Assembly (NCBI GenBank): GCA_015478725.1
Contig: JADMIG010000003.1
Location: 62,001 to 126,000, forward strand
Origin: Chloroflexota bacterium
GTDB lineage: Bacteria > Chloroflexota > Limnocylindria > Limnocylindrales > CSP1-4
Direction of reading: 5' to 3'
DNA: 64,000 nucleotides
Positions 41,328-50,098 of this stretch are shown piece by piece (positions within the stretch are counted from its first letter, which is position 1; each line of letters opens with the position of its first letter). The notes below the pieces were generated by a model that did no database searches, was not told the origin of the DNA, and saw only the letters and a list, made by a program, of their open reading frames with translations. The position numbers were made by a program, and so were the translations under genes.

Positions 41328-43010
41328 GTGACCGACGACCAGCCCCTCAGCGCCGTCGACGCCTTCGCCGATCGATTCTGGGACTCGATCCTCGAGCTCC
41401 AGCCGACGACCGCCACGGTCTACGGCGACGAGCGCTACGCCGATCGGCTCGAGGATCCGAGTGCGACCGGCCGCGCGCGGGCGGTGGACCTCTGGCAGCG
41501 GACCCGCCGCGAGATCGCGACGCTCGACGACCGCGGATGGTCCGTGGAGGAGCGGATCACGCTCGACATGATCGGCGTCGTCTGTGATCTCGGGCTCGAG
41601 CAGCACGAGCAGCGCACGGACATCCTCGCCGCGGTCGACCAGATCAACGGTCCGCAGACGCTCCTCGCGGTCGTCGCCCAGTTCCAGCGAGCGGACACGC
41701 CGGATCGCTTCGCCGCCTACGCCGCCCGCCTGCGGGCGTATCCGGCGTTCATCGCCGCCACCATCGACCTCCTCGCCGAGGGTCTCGAACTCGGCCTCAC
41801 GGCGACGAGGATCGTGGCGGAGCGGACGATCGCCCAGCTCGAGCGCGTCCTCGCCTCGCCGGTCGAGGAGTCGCCGATCGTCACCTACGCCCAGGTCGCC
41901 TCGGAAGCGGATCGGACGATCGTCGCCGACCTCGTCCGGGACGTGGTCCGGCCGGCGGACGCGGCGTATCTCGCGGCCCTCCGCGGCCCGTATCTCGGCG
42001 CGACGCGGATGGAACCGGGCCTCTGGTCGGCACCCGATGGCGACGCGCTCTACCGCACCGCGATCCGGGCCTGGACGACCGTGGACATGCCGGCCCGCGA
42101 GATCCACCGGATCGGGCTCGAGGAGCTCGAGTCGATCGAGATCGAACGGCGGGTCATCGCCCGGGCGGCCGGCTTCGGCGACGACACGGCCGCCTACCGG
42201 GCGGCCCTCGACGCCGACGCGTCGAACACCCCGCGGACGAAGGACGAGATGCTCGTCCGGGCGCGGGAGGACATCGATCGGGCGATGGTGGCGGCACCGC
42301 GCTTCTTCGGGAGGCTGCCGCGCACGGCCTGTGAGGTTCGGCCGGTCGAGGAGTTCAAGGAGGCGGACTCGCCGTTCGCCTACTACTACCCGCCGGCGGC
42401 TGACGGATCGCGCACCGGGATCTATTACGCCAATGGCTACGATCTGCCGAGCCGCTCGTTCTCCAGGCTCGCCACGACGACCTACCACGAGGCGGTCCCG
42501 GGTCACCACTTCCAGATCGCCCTCGAGATGGAGAACCCGCAGCTGAATCGCTTCCGGCAGCTCGGCTCGCGGATGGTCGGCGGCGCGTACGTCGAGGGCT
42601 GGGGCCTCTACAGCGAGCGGCTCGCCGACGAGATGGGCCTGTTCCGCTCGGAGGCCGAACGGTTCGGGATGCTCGATGCGCAGGCCTGGCGCGCCGCGCG
42701 CCTCGTGGTCGACACGGGGATGCATGCGCTCCGCTGGTCCCGCGAGCAGTCCGTCGAGGCGCTCCTCGCGGCCGGGCTGTCGATGACGGACGCCACGATC
42801 GAGACGGACCGCTACATCGTCTGGCCGGCCCAGGCGCTCACGTACAAGCTCGGTCAGCGAGTGATCGAGGAGCTCCGCCGTGAGCTCACCGCCCGAGACG
42901 GCTCGCGGTTCGACATCCGCGTCTTCCACGACGAGGTCCTGGGTCACGGTTCGCTGCCCCTCGCAACGCTCCGGCGGGAGCTTCCTCGCTGGGTGGCCGA
43001 GTCCGTCTGA
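41328..43010 (+). CDS. DUF885 metallopeptidase-like protein
   Basis: Protein of 560 residues, the usual length for DUF885 (about 550-600). The zinc motif HEAVPGHHFQ (387-396) gives His387, Glu388 and His392, and EGWGLYSE further on holds the third ligand region. TYKLGQRVIEELR near the end is also conserved. The family belongs to the M32/M3-like gluzincin fold and probably cuts peptides at the C-terminus; substrates are mostly unknown. No signal peptide, so probably cytosolic. The GTG at 41328 lies 9 nt after GGAG and starts near the conserved region; ATG 41313 is the alternative. It is separated by about 100 bp from the methylase-like gene. Confidence 0.88.
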   Translation: MTDDQPLSAVDAFADRFWDSILELQPTTATVYGDERYADRLEDPSATGRARAVDLWQRTRREIATLDDRGWSVEERITLDMIGVVCDLGLEQHEQRTDILAAVDQINGPQTLLAVVAQFQRADTPDRFAAYAARLRAYPAFIAATIDLLAEGLELGLTATRIVAERTIAQLERVLASPVEESPIVTYAQVASEADRTIVADLVRDVVRPADAAYLAALRGPYLGATRMEPGLWSAPDGDALYRTAIRAWTTVDMPAREIHRIGLEELESIEIERRVIARAAGFGDDTAAYRAALDADASNTPRTKDEMLVRAREDIDRAMVAAPRFFGRLPRTACEVRPVEEFKEADSPFAYYYPPAADGSRTGIYYANGYDLPSRSFSRLATTTYHEAVPGHHFQIALEMENPQLNRFRQLGSRMVGGAYVEGWGLYSERLADEMGLFRSEAERFGMLDAQAWRAARLVVDTGMHALRWSREQSVEALLAAGLSMTDATIETDRYIVWPAQALTYKLGQRVIEELRRELTARDGSRFDIRVFHDEVLGHGSLPLATLRRELPRWVAESV

Positions 43011-43242
43011 GGGCGTCCGGCCGTCGGGAGTGGTTCCGACGCATTCCTGTCGCATTCATCGCGCGACCGACGGATTCCGGTGCTGGCAGGCGCACGGACC
43101 ACGAATATCGCGTTGACGCACCGGCGGAACGTGTGCCACCATGCGAGGCGGCGCGTCCCACCCTGCGCACCCACCGCTGCCGGCGTGGCGGGCGCGCCGC
43201 GCCGGATCCCGGCGCGTCCCGCCGCCGCATCGTGGAGCGATC

Positions 43243-44610
43243 ATGGCCACCCACCCCGCCGCCCGCACGAGCCCCGTGCTCGACCGATCCCGCCAGCACG
43301 CGATGTACGAGCGTGCATGCCGTGTCCTGCCGGGAGGCACGGACTCGAACTTCCGGGCCTGGGGAGAGGAGACGATCTACGTCGATCGGGGCAGCGGCGG
43401 CCGGGTCTGGGACATCGACGGCAACGAGTACGTCGACCTCCGGATGGGATACGGGCCGGTCATCCTCGGCCATGGCGACCCGCGCGTGGACGACCACGTC
43501 AACGAGCGGATGCGCCGCGGGGTGAGCTTCAGTCTCACGAGCGAGGACGAGGTCCGCGCGATCGAGCTCATCTGCGAGATGACCGGCTGGGTGGAGATGG
43601 CCCGCCTCACCGTCTCCGGGACGGAGGCGACGATGCATGCGATGCGCGTCGCCCGCGGATATACCGGTCGGACGAAGATCGTCAAGTTCGAAGGCCAGTA
43701 CCACGGCGTCCACGACTACGCCCTCATCAGCGTCGGCCCGAACGACATGAGCGAGCTCGGCGACCGTGACAACCCGGTCCGCCTTGCCTGGGGTCGCGGC
43801 ATCCCGAAGGAGATCGCGGAGACGGTCATCCCCGTGCCGTTCAACGATCTCGAGACGCTGCGCCGGGTGTTCGAGCGCGACGGCGACGACATCGCTGCGG
43901 TCATCGTCGAGCCGATCCTCGGCAACGCCCAGGCGATCCTCCCGAGGGAGGGGTTCCACGAGGGCGTCCGGGCGCTCACGAAGGAGTTCGGCGCACTGCT
44001 CATCTTCGACGAGGTGAAGACCGGGTTCCGCCTGGCCCTCGGCGGCGCGGCCGAGTTCTTCGGGGTCACCCCGGACCTCGCCACGTATGCCAAGGCGATG
44101 GGCAACGGCTATCCGGCGGCCGCCTTCGGCGGGACTGCCGAGGTGATGAGCGTTCTGCCGGATCGGGTGAGCCACGGCGGCACGTACGCCGGCAACCGGG
44201 TCGCCGCGGCGGCCACGGTGGCGACCCTGGGGATCCTCCGCGACGGGACGGTCCTCGAATCGATCCGGGCCCGCGGCCGCAGCATCCAGGCGGAGCTGGG
44301 CCGCATCCTTCGCGCGAAGGGTCTCGCCCACACGTTCACCGGGGTCCCGGCGATGTTCGGGATCGTCTTCGCCGAGAAGGAGATCCGCGAGTACCGCGAC
44401 TGGGCGGACACGGACCACGAGCTCTACGACGCGATCGCCGCCGGGATGCACGCTCGCGGGGCGATGCCGGAGCCGGACAGCCGCGAGCCATGGTTCCTCT
44501 GCGCCGCCCATGACGACGCGGACGAGGCGAAGGCACTCGAGGCCTTCGAGGGGTCGCTCGAGGCGGCGCTCACGGCTCGGGCGCACGATGTGCTCGCCGT
44601 GGCACGCTGA
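43243..44610 (+). CDS. Class III aminotransferase, glutamate-1-semialdehyde aminomutase-like
   Basis: PLP enzyme of 455 residues. GGTDSNFR opens the domain, VSGTEATMHAMRVARGYTGR binds the PLP phosphate, LLIFDEVKTGFR contains the Asp that contacts the pyridine nitrogen, and YAKAMGNG carries the Schiff-base Lys at residue 284. The pattern is close to HemL, but the acceptor blocks differ and this is probably another omega-aminotransferase or aminomutase. The ATG at 43243 follows GGAG; an upstream extension is low complexity. The next gene, 17 bp on, is an IclR regulator, so a catabolic role for an amino compound is plausible. Confidence 0.88.
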   Translation: MATHPAARTSPVLDRSRQHAMYERACRVLPGGTDSNFRAWGEETIYVDRGSGGRVWDIDGNEYVDLRMGYGPVILGHGDPRVDDHVNERMRRGVSFSLTSEDEVRAIELICEMTGWVEMARLTVSGTEATMHAMRVARGYTGRTKIVKFEGQYHGVHDYALISVGPNDMSELGDRDNPVRLAWGRGIPKEIAETVIPVPFNDLETLRRVFERDGDDIAAVIVEPILGNAQAILPREGFHEGVRALTKEFGALLIFDEVKTGFRLALGGAAEFFGVTPDLATYAKAMGNGYPAAAFGGTAEVMSVLPDRVSHGGTYAGNRVAAAATVATLGILRDGTVLESIRARGRSIQAELGRILRAKGLAHTFTGVPAMFGIVFAEKEIREYRDWADTDHELYDAIAAGMHARGAMPEPDSREPWFLCAAHDDADEAKALEAFEGSLEAALTARAHDVLAVAR

Positions 44611-44627
44611 GTCCGGGGGCCCGGCAC

Positions 44628-45398
44628 GTGGTCCTCGACGGCAACGCCGTGCGGTCCGTGGATCGGGCCGCGACCCTCCTCCTCGCCCTCGGCGAGTCGC
44701 CGGGTGAGGTGGGTGTCACGGAACTCGCCCGACGGCTCGGCCTCCACAAGTCCACGGCATCGCGGCTCCTCGCGACGCTCGAGCGTCGCGACCTCGTCGA
44801 ACAGGACGACGATACGGGAAAGTACCGCCTCGGACTCGCTGTCATCCGTCTCGCCGAACGCGCCGAGCGGACGCGCGACCTGCGGAGCATCGCGATGGCC
44901 GAGCTCGAGCGCCTCGCGCGGGTCACTCGGGAGATGGTCGGCCTCGCGGTCCTCCACGCCGACGGCTGTCTCACGATCGCCCAGGCGAACGGCTCGAGTG
45001 TCGCGCCCGACGGTGACTGGACCGGCCGGACGAGCCCGCTCCACTGCGTCGCGACCGGCAAGGTGCTCCTCGCCGCCCTCGCCGAGCGCGAGGTCCTGCG
45101 GATCGCCCGACGCGGCCTCGAGGCGCGCACGGAACGGACGATCACCCGCCTCGAGCCGCTCCTCGAGGAGCTCGCCCGCGTCCGCCGTCGCGGCTTCGCC
45201 ACGGCGTTCGGCGAGTTCGAGGCGGGGATGAACGCGGTCTCCGCGCCGGTCCACGACGCTCGGGGTGGGGTCGCCGCCGCGGTGGGGGTGTGGGGAGAAG
45301 CCTGCCGGGTCGTCCCGGCCCGGGTGCCGGAGATCGCGGCCCAGGCCCGCGCCGCCGCCGCGGCGATCTCGATCCGGCTCGGTGGCGCTGCGGCCTGA
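44628..45398 (+). CDS. IclR-family transcriptional regulator
   Basis: Protein of 256 residues from a GTG start. A winged helix-turn-helix (about 8-70: VDRAATLLLALGE, VTELARRLGLHKSTASRLLATLERRDLVE, YRLG) is followed by the IclR effector domain (about 85-250) with SPLHCVATGKVLLAAL and a FGEFEAGMNAVSAPV block. IclR proteins mostly control catabolic operons and bind small organic acids. It lies 17 bp after the aminotransferase gene and may regulate it, although it is downstream and not divergent. The effector is unknown. Confidence 0.92.
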   Translation: MVLDGNAVRSVDRAATLLLALGESPGEVGVTELARRLGLHKSTASRLLATLERRDLVEQDDDTGKYRLGLAVIRLAERAERTRDLRSIAMAELERLARVTREMVGLAVLHADGCLTIAQANGSSVAPDGDWTGRTSPLHCVATGKVLLAALAEREVLRIARRGLEARTERTITRLEPLLEELARVRRRGFATAFGEFEAGMNAVSAPVHDARGGVAAAVGVWGEACRVVPARVPEIAAQARAAAAAISIRLGGAAA

Positions 45399-45436
45399 GC
45401 GTCCGCGCGGTCGGCGGTCCACGGTAGGCTAGCGCC

Positions 45437-46399
45437 ATGCCGGACTTCAATCGCGCCCCGTGGCCGGCGCTCGGGTCGTTCGCCACGCGGACGCTCGTCC
45501 CGATCGTCATCGTCATCGTCGTCGCCTGGATCTTCCTGTGGCTCGCCGAGCGGTATCTCGGGGCCCTGGTGCGGCGACTCATGGACCGCGAGCGGCGCGA
45601 GGGCACCGCGCGCGAGCTCTCAGCGGTCGAGATCGAACGGCGGATTGACACCGTCTCGTCGCTCGCCGTCGCGGTCGTCCGTGTCCTCGTCGTGACGATC
45701 GCGATGATCTCGGTCCTCGGCAACTTCGACGTGAACATCGGGCCAGCGATCGCCGGCCTCGGCATCGTCGGGATCGCCGTCGGCTTCGGGGCGCAGAGCC
45801 TCGTCAAGGACTACCTCAACGGTGTCCTCATCCTCGTCGAGAACCAGTTCGCCCGGGGCGACGCGGTCCAGATCGCCGGCGTGAGCGGCGTTGTGGAGGA
45901 CTTCACCCTCCGCCGGACGACCGTCCGGGACATCGACGGGGTCGTCCACTCCGTGCCGAATGGGGAGATCACGGTCGCCTCGAACCTGACCCGACTGTGG
46001 GCTCGCATCAACGAGGATGTCGTGGTCGCCTATGGCACGAACATCGAGCGGGCGACGGAGATCGTCAACGAGGTGGGTCGCGAGATGGCCGCCGATCCGC
46101 TCTGGGCGGAACGGGTCCTCGAGCCGCCGCGCGTCGAACGCGTCCAGGGCCTTGGTGAGTACGGAATCACCCTCAAGGTCCTCGGCGCAGTTCGGGCGGA
46201 GGCGCGCTGGGATGCCCCGGGCGAGCTGCGCAAGCGCCTCCTCGTCGCATTTCGAACCCATGGCATCGAGATCCCGCGTCCGCAGCGGGTCGTTCTCTCC
46301 GCCGACCCGACCACCGGCCCCGGCGGAATGACTCGTCCCGCCGATCCGCCGCCGGACCTCCCGGTCGAGCCGGGCGGGGACGCACCCACGGGGGACTGA
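45437..46399 (+). CDS. MscS-type mechanosensitive channel
   Basis: Protein of 320 residues. One long helix (about 18-40) and a second (about 75-98) lead into the pore helix TM3 (AIAGLGIVGIAVGFGAQSLVKDYLNGV, about 105-131), with the Gly/Ala packing and the conserved LVKDYLNG turn. The beta domain (GDAVQIAGVSGVVEDFTLRRTTVRDIDG) and a C-terminal alpha/beta domain follow. A Pro-rich tail ends it. It relieves osmotic stress by opening under membrane tension. It is a small three-helix channel. A 38-bp gap separates it from the IclR gene; it is probably independent. Confidence 0.93.
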   Translation: MPDFNRAPWPALGSFATRTLVPIVIVIVVAWIFLWLAERYLGALVRRLMDRERREGTARELSAVEIERRIDTVSSLAVAVVRVLVVTIAMISVLGNFDVNIGPAIAGLGIVGIAVGFGAQSLVKDYLNGVLILVENQFARGDAVQIAGVSGVVEDFTLRRTTVRDIDGVVHSVPNGEITVASNLTRLWARINEDVVVAYGTNIERATEIVNEVGREMAADPLWAERVLEPPRVERVQGLGEYGITLKVLGAVRAEARWDAPGELRKRLLVAFRTHGIEIPRPQRVVLSADPTTGPGGMTRPADPPPDLPVEPGGDAPTGD

Positions 46400-46507
46400 G
46401 CGGACCGACCACGTCCGCCGCGCGATCCCGGTCCGGCGGCCCGTGCCGCCTGCCGCCGGCCATCGTCAGCCGCGTAGAATGCGCCCGTGGCAGGCAGGAG
46501 GTCAGCG

Positions 46508-46564
46508 GTGAGCGTCGAGTGGTCCGCGTCGGACCCGTGGGCCGCCGGCCGAACGGAGGACTGA
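46508..46564 (+). CDS. 18-residue leader ORF before the conserved hypothetical gene
   Basis: GTG start with AGGAGG 6 nt upstream and a TGA stop one nucleotide before the GTG of the next gene, so reading one should help reading the other. The predicted peptide is 18 residues and has two Trp. A -10-like TAGAAT lies at 46475-46480. Whether it makes a stable peptide is unknown; it could be a coupling or attenuation leader. Confidence 0.45.
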   Translation: MSVEWSASDPWAAGRTED

Positions 46565-46565
46565 C

Positions 46566-47225
46566 GTGCCGTTCCCGTTCCGCCGGAAACCCATCCAGCC
46601 GACCGAGCCAGCGCCCGCGCCCGCGCGCGGCTCGATCGCCACTCCTCCGCGAGCGTCCGAGGCGAGCCGGGCGTCCAGTGGCATCGCCTTCGACGGCCTC
46701 ACCGAGGAGTGGCGGCTCATCGGGCTCATGCACGTCGAGGGCCGGCTGTCGGACGTGCTGAATCGGCGCGAGGCGATCGCGATCAGCGATGTGTCGTGGG
46801 CCCCGATCGACGGGTCGGAGGGGTTCTCGCCGGTGCCCGGGCTCAAGAGCATCGACCCGTACGATCTCATCATCGTGCTCGCCGGCGAGGGGACGCTGCC
46901 GGACCTGTCCGACGACGAGAAGGTCGCCCATCGGATCCACAAGATCCCCTACGACGTCGCGCTCGAGGTGCCGCCGTTCCGCGTCCTCGGGACGGTCTAC
47001 CTCTACCCGGGCTCGGATCCCGACCGGCTCCTCGATCGCGCCAGCGAGATGTTCCTCCCGGTGACGAGTGCCCAGGCGCTGCTCGGCGATCGGGAGGTGG
47101 GCGACGCGGACGTGGATGTCGTCCTCGTCAATCGCTTCTACCTTCGCGGCGCGGCGCAGATCGACAAGCGGACGAAGCAGGCTGCCGTGCCGCTGCCGGG
47201 CCTCCCGCTCGGGGGCGCGAGCTGA
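46566..47225 (+). CDS. Conserved hypothetical protein, paralogue of the 7207 gene
   Basis: Protein of 219 residues from a GTG start with GGAGG upstream. The first 40 residues are Pro/Ala-rich and disordered. The core has LIGLMHVEGRLSDVLNR and, further on, VLGTVYLYPGSDPDRLLDRA then MFLPVTSAQALLG. These correspond to blocks in the 7207-7791 protein, so both are probably the same family. It is soluble and has no enzyme motif. It converges on the CpaE-like gene (33 bp between stops). The function is unknown. Confidence 0.72.
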   Translation: MPFPFRRKPIQPTEPAPAPARGSIATPPRASEASRASSGIAFDGLTEEWRLIGLMHVEGRLSDVLNRREAIAISDVSWAPIDGSEGFSPVPGLKSIDPYDLIIVLAGEGTLPDLSDDEKVAHRIHKIPYDVALEVPPFRVLGTVYLYPGSDPDRLLDRASEMFLPVTSAQALLGDREVGDADVDVVLVNRFYLRGAAQIDKRTKQAAVPLPGLPLGGAS

Positions 47226-47258
47226 CGGCGAGCAACGCGGATCGCGCGGCGGCGAGCG

Positions 47259-48497
47259 TCAGGCCCTGACGACTTCCTTCTGCCGCCCGAAGAGCGTCCG
47301 GAGCGCCGCCTTCGCCACGCCCCCGTCCGTCGTGCCCGCGGGGTTCACGAGGCGTGTCGCCAGGTCGGCGAAGTCCTCGCTCACCTTCTCGCGGGGGAAG
47401 CGTTCGACGACCGTTCGACCTTCGTTCGCGGCTCGCACGAAATACATCCCGCCGGAGCGGATCGTGGCGAGGGCGGGCATCCCGACCGTCCGTTCCATGT
47501 CCGCGACGGAGACACCGCTGTTCGCCCGGTTGACGATCATCGCGAGGCGTTCGTGGATGCCGAGTTCGGTGGCCGCGTCGCGCAGCTGGACGGCGGCCCG
47601 GATGGCCGGAACATCCGGCGTCACCGGGACGAGGATCCGGTCGGCGCGCTCGAAGATCGCCCGGTTGAGGTCCGAGTAGCTGGGATGCAGGTCGACGATG
47701 ACGTAGTCGAATCCCCGGCGGCTCGCCGCGATCGCATCGCCGACGCGGCCGGGCTCGAGGATCTCCGTGTGGAGCGGGGAGTTCGTGAGCGACACCACGC
47801 GCATCCCGTTCGGGTGCGACGCGGCGAGCTCGACGAGCGACTCGGCATGTGATCCTTCGGCCTCGTCGCGCCAGCTGTCGACGACCGTGCGGACGTTCTC
47901 GAGGGAGAGCGACGTCGATACATGGCCGGTCACGGTGTCCGCGTCGACGAGGAGGACCTTGAGGCCGCAGTTCACCTGGATGGCGGCCGAGAGGTTGGTC
48001 GCGATCGTCGTCTTCCCCACGCCGCCCTTCGGATTGAAGATCGCGAGGACCTGCGCCCGACGGTTCCACGCGGCGCTGTCGATCGGTCCGGACTCGATGA
48101 TCCCGCCGCTGCCATCGTCGACCGTCTGCGAGCGGATGAGCATCGCCTCGATGCGCCAGCGGAGCGCCTCGACAGAGTACGGACGGGTGAAGTACTCGTC
48201 CGCGTCGGCCTTCGCGACGGTGAGGCGAGACGACCCGAGCGATGCGGGGGCGACGACCATGAGGGCCGGGACGGCGCGACCGGCGTCATGGAGGACCGCG
48301 TAAGCGTCCAGGGCGGCGTCGAAGTCGCGCTCGCCGTCGATGATCGCGACCGCGACGTCCCGGCGGGAGGACAGGAGGGCCTCGAGCCCTTCGGGGCCGT
48401 CGACCGCGACGGCGTCGAATCCCGCGTCGGTGAGGTAGGCGGTGACGGGCGTACGTTCGTCCGGTGGCAGGACGACCGCGATGGCGTGACGTGTCAC
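47259..48497 (-). CDS. CpaE-like ParA/MinD ATPase with degenerate receiver domain
   Basis: Protein of 412 residues. Residues 1-125 have a receiver-like fold: AIIDG holds Asp54, but the switch Lys is replaced (FTRPYS, Arg105-Pro106), so normal phospho-signalling is doubtful. Residues 145-400 are a deviant Walker A ATPase (KGGVGKTT, 157-164; LLVDADT; YVIVDLHPSYSD). This combination is typical of CpaE/TadZ, which places the Tad pilus machine at a pole. It starts at a GTG 9 bp after the coiled-coil protein gene, so the two are one unit. The Flp pilin gene lies 40 kb away. Confidence 0.88.
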   Translation of the reverse strand: MTRHAIAVVLPPDERTPVTAYLTDAGFDAVAVDGPEGLEALLSSRRDVAVAIIDGERDFDAALDAYAVLHDAGRAVPALMVVAPASLGSSRLTVAKADADEYFTRPYSVEALRWRIEAMLIRSQTVDDGSGGIIESGPIDSAAWNRRAQVLAIFNPKGGVGKTTIATNLSAAIQVNCGLKVLLVDADTVTGHVSTSLSLENVRTVVDSWRDEAEGSHAESLVELAASHPNGMRVVSLTNSPLHTEILEPGRVGDAIAASRRGFDYVIVDLHPSYSDLNRAIFERADRILVPVTPDVPAIRAAVQLRDAATELGIHERLAMIVNRANSGVSVADMERTVGMPALATIRSGGMYFVRAANEGRTVVERFPREKVSEDFADLATRLVNPAGTTDGGVAKAALRTLFGRQKEVVRA

Positions 48498-48506
48498 GGC
48501 CGGCGA

Positions 48507-49937
48507 TCAGCCTTCCGACTCGGGATCGCGGGCGGAGACGTTGAGGACGCCGTCCCCGCTGTTCGTGATCCGCGCACCGAACCCGGGCAGGCTCGGGATC
48601 GCGTCGCCGAGTCGAAGGGCGGGATCGTGGTTCACCGCGAACAGGAAGTCGCCGTCGGGCCCGGACGACACGCCGACCGAGCGGACTCCGGGCAGGCGGG
48701 TGAGGTGACGCTTGAAGCCCGCGATGCTCGAGACACTGACGAGTCCGACGACGACGATCTGGGTCGACTCGACCGGCATTGTGGCGGTCGCCTGGCGTTC
48801 GGCCGCGGGGCGCTCGGCCGCTGGATGCTGGCGCTCCGGGACGAGATCGGCCAGCCGCGCACTCAGGGCGTCGTCGTCGATGACGGCGTAGTCGCCGTTG
48901 TCGCCGACGGCTGTCGCCGCCTCTGCCTCCGCGGCGTCGGGGGCGGACGCTCCGAGGGCCTCGAGCCGCGGATCGCGGTCCCAGCCGGCGTCTGCGCCAC
49001 TGTCCGTGACGGATCCCTCGGATGCGTCGACAGCGACCTCGGCGGCCCCGACCGCGATCTGGGCGGCGACCTCCGCGGCCTCGCCGGCGGCATCCACGGG
49101 CGCAGGTTCGGAGTCTTCCCGGGCGTCGTCGACGACCGCGGTCTCCGGTCCGTCTCCCGCATCCACGAGCTCCATCGCAGCGGCGCCGAGGGTGGCTTCG
49201 GCCTGCCGGTCGGGCGCGTCGGCAACGAGGGCCGGCGGGACGGTCCCGGCGACGATCTCGTCGACATCGACGGCCGAGGCGAGGAAGGTGGGCGGCTCCG
49301 GCAGGTTTCCGGCCATCGTCGCGATCCGGGTCGGGTCCTCCTCGGCGCGGAGTCGCTCGAAGAAGCGCTCCATATCGGTCTCGAACGCGGCCACTTGACC
49401 GTGGATGCGCTCGATCTCGCGTTCGATGACGGCCGCATGAAGCTCGAGGTGGTGTTCGAGTTCGGTCTTGCGTCCGCCGATCCGCACCTCGGTCTCCTCG
49501 CGGACTCGGGCGATCTCCGCCTTGGACCATTCGCGGATCGAGGCAACGTCGTCGTCGGTACGCTTGCGGAGCTCCGACACCTGGCTCGCGGAGCGACCGT
49601 GGATCTCCTCGACGAACGTCTTCGCCTCGGTTGCGAACTGGCCGAGTGTCTGGGTCCGCGCCGTCTCGGCGGCCGCCTGCATCGCCCTGGTCAGGTCGGC
49701 CAGGAGCCGGTTGGCAGGCCGTCCGACGGGGGCCGGAGCGGTCGCGCTTGCCGGCGGCACGGATCCGACGGTCTCCTCGAGAGCGACCGGGATCGCGTCC
49801 GCGGCTGGACGCTCGGCAGCTTCAGGTCCGTCGGCGTCGGCCGCGCCGGATCCGTCGAAGCCGCCATCGTCGGCGGTCGATCGCTGTTCCGAGGTCCAGG
49901 GGAGCCGGAAGCCGGCCCGCTGGTCGGTGGTCGCCAT
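48507..49937 (-). CDS. Coiled-coil protein with C-terminal ferredoxin-like domain
   Basis: Protein of 476 residues, soluble. A disordered Pro/Ala-rich N-terminus (about 1-80) is followed by a long coiled coil (about 85-215; AEIARVREETEVRIGGRKTE, HLELHAAVIEREIERIHG). An acidic Ala-rich linker (about 215-375) and a small alpha/beta domain (about 395-465; VSSIAGFKRHLTRLPGVRSVGV, GDFLFAVNHDP) follow. The last part resembles an HMA/ACT-like beta-alpha-beta fold found at the end of other coiled-coil division or gliding proteins. The ATG at 49937 is used. It is co-transcribed with the CpaE-like ATPase and may be its scaffold. Confidence 0.72.
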   Translation of the reverse strand: MATTDQRAGFRLPWTSEQRSTADDGGFDGSGAADADGPEAAERPAADAIPVALEETVGSVPPASATAPAPVGRPANRLLADLTRAMQAAAETARTQTLGQFATEAKTFVEEIHGRSASQVSELRKRTDDDVASIREWSKAEIARVREETEVRIGGRKTELEHHLELHAAVIEREIERIHGQVAAFETDMERFFERLRAEEDPTRIATMAGNLPEPPTFLASAVDVDEIVAGTVPPALVADAPDRQAEATLGAAAMELVDAGDGPETAVVDDAREDSEPAPVDAAGEAAEVAAQIAVGAAEVAVDASEGSVTDSGADAGWDRDPRLEALGASAPDAAEAEAATAVGDNGDYAVIDDDALSARLADLVPERQHPAAERPAAERQATATMPVESTQIVVVGLVSVSSIAGFKRHLTRLPGVRSVGVSSGPDGDFLFAVNHDPALRLGDAIPSLPGFGARITNSGDGVLNVSARDPESEG

Positions 49938-50033
49938 GGTAGGAGGTCGCCTCCACGTTTGGACGGTGCCGCTGGTCATCAGGGGCGTGGCCGCATCGTA
50001 TGGAGCAGAGGTGGTCCGGGGCAGTCCGCTAGA

Positions 50034-50061
50034 GGTACCACGGTCCCGGTCCAGTGGTACC
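50034..50061. promoter_or_regulatory. Inverted repeat upstream of moaA
   Basis: GGTACCAC (50034-50041) and GTGGTACC (50054-50061) are perfect 8-bp arms around 12 nt. They lie 37 bp before the moaA start and could form an operator or a leader hairpin. Confidence 0.4.
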
Positions 50062-50098
50062 GCCAGGCCGGTTCCGCGGTCCGGCGTACCATGGCCCG

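Noticed and set aside
38804-41416. Minus-strand frame opposite the methylase-like gene
   Set aside because: Long but Arg/Glu-rich without motifs; the plus-strand protein has Cys and acidic motifs in order.
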